From the NCBI RefSeq assembly GCF_030315915.2, contig NZ_CP135990.1, positions 2,356,001 through 2,420,000 of the forward strand: a stretch of 64,000 bases of DNA. The letters run 5' to 3'. The notes below the pieces were generated by a model. That model saw nothing but the letters and a program-made list of their open reading frames with translations. It searched no databases and was not told the origin of the DNA. The stretch comes from Providencia zhijiangensis. GTDB taxonomy: Bacteria; Pseudomonadota; Gammaproteobacteria; Enterobacterales; Enterobacteriaceae. Shown piece by piece: positions 27,839 through 37,761 of the stretch. A program made the position numbers and the translations under genes. Position 1 is the first letter of the stretch, and every line of letters starts with the position of its first letter.

Positions 27839-30052
27839 TTAGTGAATATCGCTATTTTCTTCCGTTGAAGATGCATTTTTTTCATGATCATTCACCGGAT
27901 AAAACGTGCGATTAGACTGTGCCATTTCAATCAATAAATCACACGGCGCAAACTTATCACCATGTTTTTCCGCTAAGTGTTGCAACGTTTCCACGGTTTT
28001 ACTGATACCAAGGCTATCCATATAACGGAAAGGCCCCCCGAAGAATGGCGGGAAACCAATACCAAATACCGCACCAATATCCCCATCTCGCGCACTACGA
28101 ATAATCTTCTCATCTAAACAGCGTGCAGCTTCATTGAGCATTAACATGACACAGCGTTGAGCAATATCCGTGTGGCTCGTTGACGTTGAGGGGTGAATGT
28201 TAATCAGTGAATAAATACCCTGGTCGACTTGGCGTTTTGTGGATTTTTTCCAGAAAGCCAGCTTACTTTTTGGCTGCCCGTAAACATAAAAACCACGGCC
28301 GTTTTTCTTCCCTTTACGGTCATCGTTGACCACTTTGTCGAGCGCATCAGGGGCTTTAAAGCGGTTACCAAAACGCTCAACCAAAATGGGTAAAATTTTG
28401 GTTCCAACATCGATACCCACTTCATCAAGTAGATGGAACGGCCCAACCGGGAAACCAAACTTCACTAATGCCTTATCAATATGGTCAATCGCCTCGCCTT
28501 CCACAAGACATTGCGCCGCTTCACACAAATACGGTGCCAGAATACGGTTCACATAGAAGCCTGCATCATCACCAACGACGATGGCGGTTTTACCTTGGCG
28601 CTTAGCAAAGGCAACCGTGGTTGCGATGGTAGTGGCATCCGTTTGCTGATGTGGGATCACTTCCACCAGCGGCATTTTATCCACGGGACTAAAATAGTGC
28701 AGCCCAATCACTTTCTCAGGATGAGGGCTACCTTCCGCAATACGATGGATGGGTAATGAAGAGGTATTTGAGGCAAAAATCGCTTTACCATCTGACATTT
28801 TTGCGGTTTCTTGCACCATTTTACGTTTCAGTGCCAGATCTTCAAACACAGCTTCCACCACAATGTCCGCCGACTCTAATCCTTGATAGGTCAATGTCCC
28901 CGAGATCCGAGCCATAATCGCATCCCGCTCCCGAGGCTGTAAACGCCTTTTACTCACTCGCTGGGAAAGCAGATCCCAGCTATAACGCAGAGCTTGAGCG
29001 ATACCTTTGTCTGAAATATCTTTAATGCGTACCGGATATTTACCCAATACCGCACTCACATAAGCGATGCCACCGCCCATCAAACCACCACCAAGCACAC
29101 CCACTTGTTTGATGATTTGCGGTTTAGCGTCCGCCCCAGTTTCATTTTTCAATGCGGTAGAGGCAAAAAATAGGCTACGTAATGCGGCAGATTCTGGCGT
29201 CATCGCCAGTTCACCAAACGCTTTGGCTTCTTCAGCGAATCCCGTTTTTAGCCCGCTATTCATACCCGCTTTCACCACCTGAATAATTTTTTCGGGTGCC
29301 GGATAGTGTCCTTGGGTTTTACTTAATGTTTTCTCTTTTGCGCTGGAAAACACTTTATTACGCAATAACTTGCTACTGAGTAAACGCTGTTGCCAAGGGA
29401 GAGGTTTACGTTTCACGCCTCCTTTCTGTGCCAGCTCAACCGCCGTATCCAATAGAATCGAAACCGGAACCACGTCATCCACCAGTCGCATTTTTAACGC
29501 TTGTTTGCCTTTTAATTGGCGTCCTGTCAGCATCATATCTAAAGCATTTGGGATCCCAATTAAACGCGGTAAACGCTGAGTCCCGCCGGATCCTGGCAGT
29601 AACCCTAACTGTACTTCTGGTAAACCCAGTTTGGTTTTATCGTCACCAGAACAAATACGCGCATGACAAGCGAGCGCTAACTCCAAGCCACCACCAAGGC
29701 ACGCGCCATGAATAGCCGCAATAATCGGTAGTGGGTAATTTTCAATTTTATCGAACAGAGTGTGCCCCTGCTTAGATAGCTCACTCGCCTGCTCTTTGCT
29801 CGTGCAGTTAGCGATCATGCTAATATCAGCACCTGCGATAAAACTGTCTTTTTTACCCGAAGTGATCACCAAGCCTTTCAGGCCTGATGTCGATTGTGCT
29901 TGCTGTAAAATGGCATGAAATTGCAGTGCAAATTCCGCCTTTAGGGTGTTCACTTTTTCATTAGGAACATCAATGTAAATCACACCAACATTGCCATTTA
30001 CTATCTTTAATGTGAATGCAGGTTCCGTGATGACTGCTGAATGTTGCGTCAT
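27839..30052 (-). CDS. fadJ: FadJ, multifunctional fatty-acid oxidation subunit alpha (anaerobic type)
   Basis: 737 residues. The N-terminal crotonase domain (about 1-190) has [24 protein letters not shown] and [18 protein letters not shown] for enoyl-CoA hydratase/isomerase activity. The 3-hydroxyacyl-CoA dehydrogenase follows (about 310-500) with the NAD-binding [14 protein letters not shown], then the C-terminal 3HCDH repeats. The start is taken at the ATG at 30052, which shares its first base with the fadI stop (TAATG, with GGAGG upstream), so the two are translationally coupled. It is slightly longer than the E. coli protein (714) through an extended C-terminus. Confidence 0.95.
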   Translation of the reverse strand: MTQHSAVITEPAFTLKIVNGNVGVIYIDVPNEKVNTLKAEFALQFHAILQQAQSTSGLKGLVITSGKKDSFIAGADISMIANCTSKEQASELSKQGHTLFDKIENYPLPIIAAIHGACLGGGLELALACHARICSGDDKTKLGLPEVQLGLLPGSGGTQRLPRLIGIPNALDMMLTGRQLKGKQALKMRLVDDVVPVSILLDTAVELAQKGGVKRKPLPWQQRLLSSKLLRNKVFSSAKEKTLSKTQGHYPAPEKIIQVVKAGMNSGLKTGFAEEAKAFGELAMTPESAALRSLFFASTALKNETGADAKPQIIKQVGVLGGGLMGGGIAYVSAVLGKYPVRIKDISDKGIAQALRYSWDLLSQRVSKRRLQPRERDAIMARISGTLTYQGLESADIVVEAVFEDLALKRKMVQETAKMSDGKAIFASNTSSLPIHRIAEGSPHPEKVIGLHYFSPVDKMPLVEVIPHQQTDATTIATTVAFAKRQGKTAIVVGDDAGFYVNRILAPYLCEAAQCLVEGEAIDHIDKALVKFGFPVGPFHLLDEVGIDVGTKILPILVERFGNRFKAPDALDKVVNDDRKGKKNGRGFYVYGQPKSKLAFWKKSTKRQVDQGIYSLINIHPSTSTSHTDIAQRCVMLMLNEAARCLDEKIIRSARDGDIGAVFGIGFPPFFGGPFRYMDSLGISKTVETLQHLAEKHGDKFAPCDLLIEMAQSNRTFYPVNDHEKNASSTEENSDIH

Positions 30053-31371
30053 TATTCCGCCTCCAAAATCATTGCTACACCAAGCCCACCCGCCGCACAC
30101 GCTGTGGTCAACCCAAATCCGCCACCGCGTCTACGTAGCTCATTCAATGTTTGGGTCACCATTCTCGCTCCTGTCGCGGCAAAAGGATGACCATAAGCAA
30201 TAGAACCGCCCAGCACATTAAATTTGTCCATATCAATTTCCCCAATCGCCTTCGACAAGCCAAGTTTTTCTTGAGCAAATTTTTGACTGGCAAACATTTG
30301 AATATTGGAGAGTGTTTGAGCGGCGAATGCTTCATGCATATCAATCAAAGTCAAATCTTGCAGAGAAAGCCCCGCTCTTTGTAATGCAATCGGTGTGGCG
30401 TAGGAAGGTCCCAGTAGCATATCTTCCCACACATCGATTGCCGAGAAAGCATAACTTTTGATGTACCCTAACGGGGTATAACCCAATGCTTTTGCTCGAG
30501 ATTCAGTCATCATCAACACAGCAGCCGCCCCATCAGTTAATGGTGTGCTGTTGGCTGCGGTCACGCTACCGTGTTTTCTATCAAACGCAGGTCTGAGTTT
30601 CGCATAAGAAGCGAGCACGGAATTTTCACGCACGTTGTTATCCTGCGAAAATGCTTGCTTGTAAGGTGGCATATACGCGGTCATCACCTCTTGCTCTAGC
30701 ACGCCACTTTTCCACGCTTTGGCGGCCAGCAAATGAGAGCGATGAGCTAATTCGTCTTGTTGCTCGCGACTAATATGGTAACTTTTCGCCATCTGCTCGG
30801 CGGTGTCTCCCATGCGTAATCCCGTCGAGTATTCCGCAACACCCGGCGCAACGGGCGCTAAATCTTTCAGGCGTAATTTACTGATAAGCGATAATTTTTG
30901 CCCAAAGGATTTGGCTTTGCTTAATGCCAATAGTGTGGCAGCGAGCTTTTTCGATACACCGATAGGCAGCACAGAGGATGAATCTGCTCCACCCGCGACA
31001 CCCACGGAGATATCCCCCACCATCATGCTTTGCGCCACATTCACGATCGCTTGAAAGCTGGTGGCACAGGCGCGAGAAACACTGTAAGCATCCGTCGAGA
31101 CACTCATGCCAGTGCCTAACACAATTTCTCTGGCAATATTAGGCGCTTCCGGCATTTGAACCACTTGCCCGAAAACCAATTGTTCAATAATCGACGGGTC
31201 AATATCACTACGGTGCAGTAGTTCTGCAACGACGGTTTTGCCTAAATCTACCGCTGGCGTGTTTTGGTAGGCTGTGGATTGTTTAGCAAAAGGCAAACGT
31301 AATCCACTAACAATGGCAATCCTTTCTTTTGTGGCATGTTTATTATCGCCATGGTGGGAGAGTTGATTCAT
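30052..31371 (-). CDS. fadI: FadI, 3-ketoacyl-CoA thiolase
   Basis: 439 residues. It cleaves 3-ketoacyl-CoA in beta-oxidation together with FadJ. Thiolase catalytic residues are present: Cys102 in RACATSFQA, the His in [14 protein letters not shown], and the Cys in [12 protein letters not shown] near the end. A FadR-like operator lies about 50 bases upstream. fadJ follows with a one-base stop/start overlap. Confidence 0.96.
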   Translation of the reverse strand: MNQLSHHGDNKHATKERIAIVSGLRLPFAKQSTAYQNTPAVDLGKTVVAELLHRSDIDPSIIEQLVFGQVVQMPEAPNIAREIVLGTGMSVSTDAYSVSRACATSFQAIVNVAQSMMVGDISVGVAGGADSSSVLPIGVSKKLAATLLALSKAKSFGQKLSLISKLRLKDLAPVAPGVAEYSTGLRMGDTAEQMAKSYHISREQQDELAHRSHLLAAKAWKSGVLEQEVMTAYMPPYKQAFSQDNNVRENSVLASYAKLRPAFDRKHGSVTAANSTPLTDGAAAVLMMTESRAKALGYTPLGYIKSYAFSAIDVWEDMLLGPSYATPIALQRAGLSLQDLTLIDMHEAFAAQTLSNIQMFASQKFAQEKLGLSKAIGEIDMDKFNVLGGSIAYGHPFAATGARMVTQTLNELRRRGGGFGLTTACAAGGLGVAMILEAE

Positions 31372-31419
31372 GGTCGCTCCTGCTAAAAGAAAAATAAGTA
31401 GAATTGTTGTGATTAAACT

Positions 31420-31436
31420 GAGAGGTCTGACCTGTA
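31420..31436. promoter_or_regulatory. FadR operator upstream of fadI
   Basis: GAGAGGTCTGACCTGTA contains the FadR core GGTCNGACC and is close to the AACTGGTCNGACCNGTT consensus. FadR represses fadIJ in E. coli. Confidence 0.75.
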
Positions 31437-31550
31437 TCGATTGTTAACATATTCTTCACATTTATCAATCAGCGTCGATAAAAAATGCGAGCTCACACAC
31501 AAGTTACAATTAATTGGCAATAAAGAGGGGAAATTAGGTAAGTTTTTAGC

Positions 31551-31615
31551 AATAAAAAACCCATTCACTTCTAAAAATGACGCATCCGCGAAATAATAGA
31601 GTTAATGGGTTTTAA
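31551..31615 (-). terminator. Terminator of yfcZ
   Basis: AAAACCCATT (31556-31565) and AATGGGTTTT (31604-31613) form a 10-bp stem around a 38-base loop. On the minus strand a TTTTTTATT run follows. The loop is long for a classic terminator. Confidence 0.55.
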
Positions 31616-31635
31616 AAAGGAATTCAAACGTTTGA

Positions 31636-31932
31636 TTAACGTAAGCCTAATTGGAAAATCAGACTTTCTGCTTCACAGCTAAATGTAAAGTTAGCCGATA
31701 ACTCTACACCACCCGCAACAGGGTTGATTGAGTGAGCAATTTCACACGGTTCTGACTCAACAGATTTGGCTTTTTCTGTGAGTGTTTTCAGCATCGCTTC
31801 AGCTTCTTGCTGAGTCGCAAAAACATGCTGATACGATGCGGTGCAATCTTTATTTTCCAGAACGGTACCCACATCTACACAGCAGCACGCAGCTGTTTCA
31901 TCCGCGCTACAACGTTTAATCGCATCAGTCAT
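31636..31932 (-). CDS. yfcZ: YfcZ/YiiS family protein
   Basis: 98 residues, with the family's cysteine cluster ACCCVDVGTVLENKDC near the N-terminus and a Cys in FSCEAESL near the end. YfcZ has no settled function. It lies between fadI and fadL, the same place as in E. coli. Confidence 0.88.
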   Translation of the reverse strand: MTDAIKRCSADETAACCCVDVGTVLENKDCTASYQHVFATQQEAEAMLKTLTEKAKSVESEPCEIAHSINPVAGGVELSANFTFSCEAESLIFQLGLR

Positions 31933-32159
31933 TTTATTCTCCCAATGAACAAACTGTTAAGTAAGTATCATAACGCTGAAAAAGTGCCAAACACTAGTGA
32001 TATCAAATTTAGTTGCTAATAATTCAATATAAGTTTGATCTAGCTCCTTATATGAGCACTTATTACTCGTTAAGCTCATGCGAATGTTGCCATTTTGTTA
32101 ATTACATCGCATTTTCGAAAAGAAAAATCGCACAAAAACAAAACAACCTTGCAACATAC

Positions 32160-32176
32160 CCAGTGGTCAGACCTAT
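32160..32176. promoter_or_regulatory. FadR site 1 upstream of fadL
   Basis: CCAGTGGTCAGACCTAT has a full GGTCNGACC core. It is the first of two FadR-like sites 25 bases apart. FadR represses fadL in E. coli, where two sites are also known. Confidence 0.75.
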
Positions 32177-32184
32177 ACTCATTG

Positions 32185-32201
32185 AACTGGTCTGATTTGT
32201 C
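32185..32201. promoter_or_regulatory. FadR site 2 upstream of fadL
   Basis: AACTGGTCTGATTTGTC matches the left half of the FadR consensus fully and the right half partly. It lies 84-100 bases before the fadL start, in the 31933-32284 gap, which otherwise holds nothing that I can support. Confidence 0.7.
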
Positions 32202-32284
32202 GTAGAGGCAAGCGACCCTACAATTCAGCGCTTCTTGCGATAGAAGTCGCTTATTTAAATAAAACATACAAGAGGGTTTTGGTC

Positions 32285-33571
32285 ATGAACCAGAAAAACC
32301 TATTTGCTCGATCAGCTTTAGCAATCGCAGTGGCTGTTATTTCTTCCAATGCAAGCGCAGCTGGTTTTTTGCTGAATGAATATTCAACCTCAGCCTTAGG
32401 ACGTGCATTTTCAGGCGCAGGAGCCGTCGGCGACAACGCAAGTGAAGGCAGCCGTAACCCAGCTGCAATGATGTTATTTGATCGACCAACTATGTCGATT
32501 GGTGCGGTCTATATCGACCCAACCGTTGATATTAAAGGCCGTGACGACGATAAATATACTGCCAACAATATCGCCCCTAACGCAGTTGTACCTAACGCGC
32601 ACTTTATCTTCCCAATTAATGATAAATGGGCTGTAGGTACCTCAATGACCACTAACTTTGGTCTTTCTACTGACTTCCACAAAGATTATGCGGCTGGCCC
32701 TATCGGTGGGAAAACCGACTTAAAAACCGTTAACTTGAATTTAAGTGGTGCATACCGAATTAATGATAATTTCAGTTTCGGTGTGGGCGCTAATGCTGTT
32801 TATGCCGATGCTGAGATCACCCGTCATATGGGAAGAAGTATTCCACCTCTAGGTGTTACTCCAAGCACAACTGCAGCTAAATTAACAGGTGATGATTGGG
32901 GCTATGGTTGGAATGCTGGCTTACTCTATGAAATCAACCAAGATAACCGCTTAAGCTTTACTTACCGTTCAAAAGTGAAAGTGAAATTTGAAGACGGTAA
33001 ATATACGAATGATCTTCCTAAGCACCCATTACTGAATCCTTTACATCCTATGGGTGGCGAGACAGTTAAAGGAACCTTAAATCTTAACCTACCAGATATC
33101 TGGGAGTTCTCGGGCTACCACAAAGTCGATCCTAAGTGGGCGCTGCACTATAGCGTTTCTTACACTGGCTGGAGCACCTTTAAAGACTTAACTGCTTACC
33201 AAAAAAGCAATGGAGATGAACTGTTCCATAAAGCAGAAAACTTTGATGATGCATGGCGCTTAGCATTAGGTACTACCTACTACTATGATGATAATTGGAC
33301 CTTCCGTACCGGTATCGCATACGATGAAAGCCCAGTGCCATCTAAATACCGTTCAATCTCAATTCCTGACCAAGACCGTTACTGGCTGACCGCGGGTACC
33401 ACTTATGCATTTAACAAAGATGCCTCTGTGGATTTAGGTATTGCTTATATGCACGGTAAAAAAGTCAATATCAACGAAAGATTAGTCGAAAACGATCCAA
33501 ATACCTTAACTCGCTTCAAATCTGAAGGGTCTGCATGGTTATACGGCGTTAACTTTAACTATACATTCTAA
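32285..33571 (+). CDS. fadL: FadL, outer-membrane long-chain fatty-acid transporter
   Basis: 428 residues from the ATG at 32285, with a GAGG site nine bases upstream. A signal peptide ends at NASA before [19 protein letters not shown], the mature N-terminus that plugs the barrel. [11 protein letters not shown] carries the conserved NPA motif. The rest is alternating beta-strand sequence ending in an aromatic residue (NFNYTF), as expected for a 14-strand outer-membrane barrel. It moves long-chain fatty acids, the substrate of FadIJ. Two FadR-like sites precede it. Confidence 0.95.
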   Translation: MNQKNLFARSALAIAVAVISSNASAAGFLLNEYSTSALGRAFSGAGAVGDNASEGSRNPAAMMLFDRPTMSIGAVYIDPTVDIKGRDDDKYTANNIAPNAVVPNAHFIFPINDKWAVGTSMTTNFGLSTDFHKDYAAGPIGGKTDLKTVNLNLSGAYRINDNFSFGVGANAVYADAEITRHMGRSIPPLGVTPSTTAAKLTGDDWGYGWNAGLLYEINQDNRLSFTYRSKVKVKFEDGKYTNDLPKHPLLNPLHPMGGETVKGTLNLNLPDIWEFSGYHKVDPKWALHYSVSYTGWSTFKDLTAYQKSNGDELFHKAENFDDAWRLALGTTYYYDDNWTFRTGIAYDESPVPSKYRSISIPDQDRYWLTAGTTYAFNKDASVDLGIAYMHGKKVNINERLVENDPNTLTRFKSEGSAWLYGVNFNYTF

Positions 33572-33584
33572 TCAGTTATATCTT

Positions 33585-33608
33585 ATCGGGGGAGTTCGCT
33601 CCCCTGAT
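33585..33608 (+). terminator. Hairpin after fadL
   Basis: ATCGGGGGAG, TTCG loop, CTCCCCTGAT: a 10-position stem with one G-T pair, 14 bases after the stop. The T-run is poor, but the TTCG loop and position suggest transcript-end function. Confidence 0.6.
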
Positions 33609-33927
33609 ATCTCCCTCTTCTATTTCTTCCTCTGCTTCACTTTCTTTTTATGCTCTTCGCAGAAAAATCATCCTCAAGCCAAATTTTTTCTTGACTTTTT
33701 TTTGTACAGATTTATATATTAATTATAGCCCGATGTTATTTTATTGTTAAAAACATTCCCGCGGCTTATTCATGTGCTGATCCCAGTCATAAGTATCCAC
33801 CCAATCATTTTTTATATCGATTTTTAACTGCAATACTTCCCTTCATCTTTTTGACATGAAGACGCAGTAAAGTTGCTCACTAAGCTATCATCTGAGGAAA
33901 ACCATGGAAAAAACATAGGAGGGTATT

Positions 33928-34023
33928 ATGGGAACATTATTCACTATCAGCTTTGTTAGCGTGTTAGTCGTCAGTGCCGTGATTGACACAGTCATCCAAC
34001 GAGGAAAACAGGACAATGACTAG
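33928..34023 (+). CDS. Putative 31-residue membrane mini-protein
   Basis: The reading frame begins with ATG seven bases after a perfect AGGAGG (33918-33923). It encodes 31 residues: a hydrophobic helix rich in Val, Leu, Phe and Ile (about residues 3-19) and a charged tail ending in Lys-Gln-Asp-Asn-Asp. This is the pattern of bacterial single-span small proteins. It stands alone in the fadL-mlaA gap (33609-34099), which otherwise holds nothing that I can support. I do not recognise a named homologue. The strong ribosome site is the main support. Confidence 0.55.
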   Translation: MGTLFTISFVSVLVVSAVIDTVIQRGKQDND

Positions 34024-34099
34024 CAGTTTATTTATCACTCTCTGATGTCCAAAAAAACATAGAGAGTGATAAACCCCACCAAGTCAATCGATCAACCAA

Positions 34100-34849
34100 T
34101 TAGTCAATCGAATCCAACTCGCCTTCAATGACCGCCGCATTTGGGTTATCTGCTGGTTGCAGCGTTCCCCCTTTCGATAAGAAATCATTACGTTGGAAGT
34201 AAGCTTCGCGGAACATTAAGTAAGGGTCGGAAGAGCTTTTCAGCAATCCATCAGAATCAAGTAATCTTGCACGGGTTTCAATACCTTCCAGTGCCCATTT
34301 ACCCGCTGACATCCAGAACGTTAAATAACTCAGCATTGGGTAGAGATCGTCTGCTAGGTCACCGCCTTGCTCACGCAATGTTGCGCTGCCATAACCCGGT
34401 AAAACCACATATGGACCGTAACCCACATCATAGTAGCCTAACGTATTTCCGAAACGCTTCGGTTCTTCTTTGACTAACTGAAGGTTTGCCATGCCAGCAA
34501 CATCAATTAAGCCACCGATACCAAACACCGAGTTCAAGAAGAAGCGGTTAAAGTGCTTAAAGCCTTGCTCCACTTCCCCACGGAAAAAGCTGTTTAACAT
34601 ACTGGCTGGTTCTTCAAGGTTGCCGAGAAAGTTACTGAGTCCGTTTCGAGCAGGCATTGGCACGTAATCATTCCAAGCAACGGCTACAGGTCTTAAGACA
34701 TATGGGTCTAAGACATTATAGTTAAAGTTAAACATTGCTCGGTTAAAGCCTTCTAACGGGTCTGAACGCTGCTGCGTTTCTGGGTCAACGCTCGCGCATC
34801 CAGCCATTAAAACTCCCGCGAGAAGAACGCTACTTATGCGAAACTTCAT
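34100..34849 (-). CDS. mlaA: MlaA (VacJ), outer-membrane lipoprotein of phospholipid retrograde transport
   Basis: 249 residues from the ATG at 34849. A lipoprotein signal peptide ends in LMAGC, with the lipid-bearing Cys at 18. The body carries the family's DPLEGFNRAMFNFNYNVLD (about 31-49) and YGPYVVLPGYG (about 144-154) segments. MlaA sits in the outer membrane with OmpF/C and removes misplaced phospholipids from the outer leaflet. In-frame ATGs 1 and 4 codons earlier exist; the GGAGA site fits the chosen start or the codon before it. Same position as in E. coli, after fadL. Confidence 0.93.
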   Translation of the reverse strand: MKFRISSVLLAGVLMAGCASVDPETQQRSDPLEGFNRAMFNFNYNVLDPYVLRPVAVAWNDYVPMPARNGLSNFLGNLEEPASMLNSFFRGEVEQGFKHFNRFFLNSVFGIGGLIDVAGMANLQLVKEEPKRFGNTLGYYDVGYGPYVVLPGYGSATLREQGGDLADDLYPMLSYLTFWMSAGKWALEGIETRARLLDSDGLLKSSSDPYLMFREAYFQRNDFLSKGGTLQPADNPNAAVIEGELDSID

Positions 34850-35184
34850 CATTCTCTCCATCCTTTATTCCACCTTGCCATGGTGTTTTTATCATTATTG
34901 CTAATCGCTTTATCATAAAAGCAAATACAAAAACTTGTTAAGCGTTTTGAGTGGTTTAATTGCCATATTGATATAATTATAACCCATTTAATTATCAACT
35001 TATCATAAGAAATACATTCGAATTACCCCAAACGCTAGAGTAGCTTCAGTAAATGCTATTAATTAGTGAATTAACATGGAGATAGACTTATCTGAAATTA
35101 TTTTAGACTAAACCGTCAGATGCTTAAAAACCCAACAAAGAAAAGAATAAAAAAGATAAAAGCAGAGAATTTGGGTGTAACAGC

Positions 35185-35213
35185 TTGATTCGATGGAGGG
35201 TGGACAGTAAAAT
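35185..35213 (+). promoter_or_regulatory. Promoter of the tRNA-Arg gene
   Basis: TTGATT (35185-35190), a 17-base spacer, and TAAAAT (35208-35213), followed by a G/C-containing discriminator (GCC). A transcript would start about 20 bases before the tRNA. The rest of the gap 34862-35184 is AT-rich and shows no gene. Confidence 0.55.
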
Positions 35214-35241
35214 GCCAAGCGCTATTTATCAGCATCTCAAT

Positions 35242-35313
35242 GTCCCCTTAGTTAAATGGATATAACGAGCCCCTCCTAAGGGCTAGTTGCAGGTTCGATT
35301 CCTGCAGGGGACA
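35242..35313 (+). tRNA. argW: tRNA-Arg, anticodon CCT
   Basis: A full cloverleaf is readable. The acceptor stem GTCCCCT pairs with AGGGGAC. The anticodon stem AGCCC/GGGCT encloses loop CTCCTAA with anticodon CCT at 35275-35277. The T arm is TGCAG GTTCGAT(T) CTGCA. It is nearly identical to E. coli argW and stands at the same place after mlaA. After discriminator A35313 the genome reads GAT, so the CCA end is not encoded, which is unusual for an enteric tRNA gene. Confidence 0.95.
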
Positions 35314-35416
35314 GATCCCGCACCAAGAACTTTCCCAATCTTTCTTCGCCCTATTTCGCTTTTACCTCTTCCCCTATAGTATTTTGCTTATATTCCTATT
35401 TGATAGGCTGACCACA

Positions 35417-35788
35417 ATGCGAATACTCTTTGCCTTATTGATTGGTATTCTTCTGATGGGTTGTACGATAGAGAAATCGCCTTCCCTGGTTATGGCGGGA
35501 ATGACATCAAACCAAGTAATGCAAATCGAAGGAACGCCGGATGAGCAAGCGAAGCAGGATAGTTATCAGCTATTTGTTTATCATGATAAACCACAACCAG
35601 AAGCCACAACTCAAATGACAGACCGCTGGTTTATTTTTAAGAATGGGTATTTGTTAGAATATTCTACGCAATATTTAAATTCCTCTGTCACAACAAATAC
35701 ACCATTAAGATTAACTGCAAAGCAAATATTATCTCAATGGATAGATAGCCAATCCTTGCCAACTAACCCATCAGCTCGTGCAAATTAA
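35417..35788 (+). CDS. Small lipoprotein of unknown function
   Basis: 123 residues. The signal peptide MRILFALLIGILLMGC has the lipobox LMGC, with the lipidated Cys at 16. The mature part has a SmpA/OsmE-like look: AGMTSNQVMQIEGTPDEQ (about 27-44), then a short beta-type segment ending in WFIFKNGYLLEY. OmlA/SmpA-type domains often help envelope assembly, but the family link is tentative. I use the start at 35417, because the upstream in-frame ATG would put 11 extra residues before the signal peptide. Confidence 0.7.
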   Translation: MRILFALLIGILLMGCTIEKSPSLVMAGMTSNQVMQIEGTPDEQAKQDSYQLFVYHDKPQPEATTQMTDRWFIFKNGYLLEYSTQYLNSSVTTNTPLRLTAKQILSQWIDSQSLPTNPSARAN

Positions 35789-35851
35789 GGCTTATATTGA
35801 CGACAACTTATATTGACGACAATAGTAAGCGTCGAAAACCGCTATAACATT

Positions 35852-36268
35852 TTATATCTCTTTAGAAAGATAATGGCGCTGCATGCCTAATTCAGGGAAA
35901 TTAGGGAGTGACATTTGTTTCACATAACCCAGTTTTTCATAAAATGGCAAAGCTTGGAAACTAAAGGTATCCACCAATGCATTGTGGCAGCCGAGTTTTT
36001 TACTCTCTTCTTCTGCAACGTGCATTAATTGGCTACCTAATCCATTCTTACGCATTGACTCATCCACCCACAGATAATCAATACATAACCATCGACCTTT
36101 AATTGATGCGAGAAGCCCCCCCTGCATGATCCCATTATCATCTTTGCTATACACACCAAGTTGTCCAAAATAGCTATTTTGTAAAAAAGATCGGTTGTAG
36201 CTTCTTAGCCCAGTAAATAATTCTTCTTTATCTTCAGGGGTAATCTCATGTGTAACTGTAATTTTCAT
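35852..36268 (-). CDS. GNAT-family N-acetyltransferase
   Basis: 138 residues. The acetyl-CoA site is [19 protein letters not shown] (about 81-99), following the strand [12 protein letters not shown]. The C-terminus [10 protein letters not shown] is typical of GNAT enzymes. Substrate unknown. It is monocistronic and convergent with the lipoprotein gene. Confidence 0.85.
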   Translation of the reverse strand: MKITVTHEITPEDKEELFTGLRSYNRSFLQNSYFGQLGVYSKDDNGIMQGGLLASIKGRWLCIDYLWVDESMRKNGLGSQLMHVAEEESKKLGCHNALVDTFSFQALPFYEKLGYVKQMSLPNFPELGMQRHYLSKEI

Positions 36269-36467
36269 AACAATCTCATTTTATTTATCAGTATTTTTGA
36301 TTATGCAGAAAAGATCCCACCAACAAATTAATTATCGCTTACTGCCCGCATAACATCGTATTACGAACATCCTAGTTAGACACCATTTACTTAACTAAAA
36401 ACTAAACATTTTTTATCTTGCCTGTAATTTTATTCACCGTAAAATCCCCTAATCTTTCAGAAAAAAT

Positions 36468-37712
36468 GTGAATAATATGACGCTTACCATTATTATTTTT
36501 GTACTGGTCTATATTGCCATGGCATTTGGCAAACTGCCCGGCTTTAAAGTTGATAGAACGGGCGCCGCCGTCATCGGTGCATTAGCCATGATGGCCATCG
36601 ACAGCATTACGCCACCTCATGCCTGGAATGCTATTGATTACCGCACTATTGGCATGCTATTTGGTTTGATGGTGGTATCGGCTTCGTTTGTGGTTTCGGG
36701 CTTTTATAGCTGGACCGCAGATCGCGTGGCGATGCTCAAAGTCAGTGCGCCTACGCTGCTTGCCGTACTGATCGCTGTCGGCGGATTACTTTCCGCACTG
36801 TTAACCAACGACGTGGTTGTCGTCGCGATGACGCCGTTATTGGTCTCCATCACGCTATCTCGCGGGCTTAATCCCATCCCGTTTCTGCTTGGATTCTGTT
36901 TTGCCGCCAACAACGGCGCAACAGGCTCACTGATTGGTAGCCCGCAAAATATGATTGCGGCACAAGGGCTAGATATCTCCTTCGTGGGCTTGCTTCAATC
37001 TTCAGCAATACCCGCACTATTATCCTTACCACTTACATGGCTGGTACTGGTTTGGCTATATCGCAATCGTTGGTACTTAGCTAAAGAGCCGAGTAATACG
37101 CCAAAAACGGTCTCTCCTCCAACACCGCTCGATACTTGGGAAACCGCTAAAGCCGGTGTGATCACACTCGCGGTAATTGTGGCTTTTGTGGTGAGTGATA
37201 TACCAAAAGAGTTAATCGCATTAACGGCTGCGGGTTTCCTATTATTGAACCGATCTATTGCTTCTAGCGATATGCTCAAGTTAGTGGATGGGAATTTATT
37301 ACTATTAATCATGGGATTATTTGTCGTCAACGCGGCCTTTGCGGGAACAGGATTACCACAGCAAATGCTGAACGATTTACGTGCCCATGGTGTTGAACTC
37401 AATAACCCCTTCATTCTGTTTTTAATCACTGGTGTCCTCAGTACTATTGTCGGAAATAACCCCTCCGTCATGCTACTAGTTCCTTTTTTAACGCCAGACG
37501 GTAACGCTGATGCATTAGGCGCCGCATTGGTGCTTGGCTCCGGCTTTTCCAGTAACTTATTTGTGTTTGGTAGTTTGGCGGGCATTATTGTGGTGGAACA
37601 GGCCGCTGCTTATGGCGTGAAAATTACATTCTCAGAATTTGCTAAATCAGGGGGAATTGTCGCGGTGCTCTGTATGTTATTAGCCACCGTTTGGATTCTG
37701 TTTGCGTTATAA
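36468..37712 (+). CDS. SLC13/ArsB-like (ion-transporter superfamily) anion permease
   Basis: 414 residues and about 10-11 membrane segments. Two halves each carry a re-entrant hairpin-like motif: LTNDVVVVAMTPLLV near residue 112 and GNNPSVMLLVPFL near residue 332, the pattern of CitM/ArsB/DASS carriers. It is probably a sodium- or proton-coupled carrier of an anion; arsenite, citrate and other dicarboxylates are all possible. The first start is GTG at 36468; an ATG at 36477 is equally good and has no better ribosome site. Confidence 0.8.
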   Translation: MNNMTLTIIIFVLVYIAMAFGKLPGFKVDRTGAAVIGALAMMAIDSITPPHAWNAIDYRTIGMLFGLMVVSASFVVSGFYSWTADRVAMLKVSAPTLLAVLIAVGGLLSALLTNDVVVVAMTPLLVSITLSRGLNPIPFLLGFCFAANNGATGSLIGSPQNMIAAQGLDISFVGLLQSSAIPALLSLPLTWLVLVWLYRNRWYLAKEPSNTPKTVSPPTPLDTWETAKAGVITLAVIVAFVVSDIPKELIALTAAGFLLLNRSIASSDMLKLVDGNLLLLIMGLFVVNAAFAGTGLPQQMLNDLRAHGVELNNPFILFLITGVLSTIVGNNPSVMLLVPFLTPDGNADALGAALVLGSGFSSNLFVFGSLAGIIVVEQAAAYGVKITFSEFAKSGGIVAVLCMLLATVWILFAL

Positions 37713-37717
37713 AACTG

Positions 37718-37752
37718 ATGCCTTTCTCAGCTTATTTAACTGAGAAAGGCAT
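37718..37752. terminator. Bidirectional terminator between the permease and the cyclase gene
   Basis: ATGCCTTTCTCAG (37718-37730) and CTGAGAAAGGCAT (37740-37752) form a 13-bp perfect stem with T's on the right side, between two converging genes. Confidence 0.85.
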
Positions 37753-37761
37753 TTAAGATTT

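Noticed and set aside
35242-35400. Integrated element at the tRNA-Arg gene
   Set aside because: No integrase gene follows and no second copy of the tRNA 3' end was found in the window, despite the missing CCA.
36995-37585. Minus-strand open frame of 196 codons opposite the anion permease
   Set aside because: Shadow of a membrane-protein gene, a common artefact in such genes; no ribosome site.
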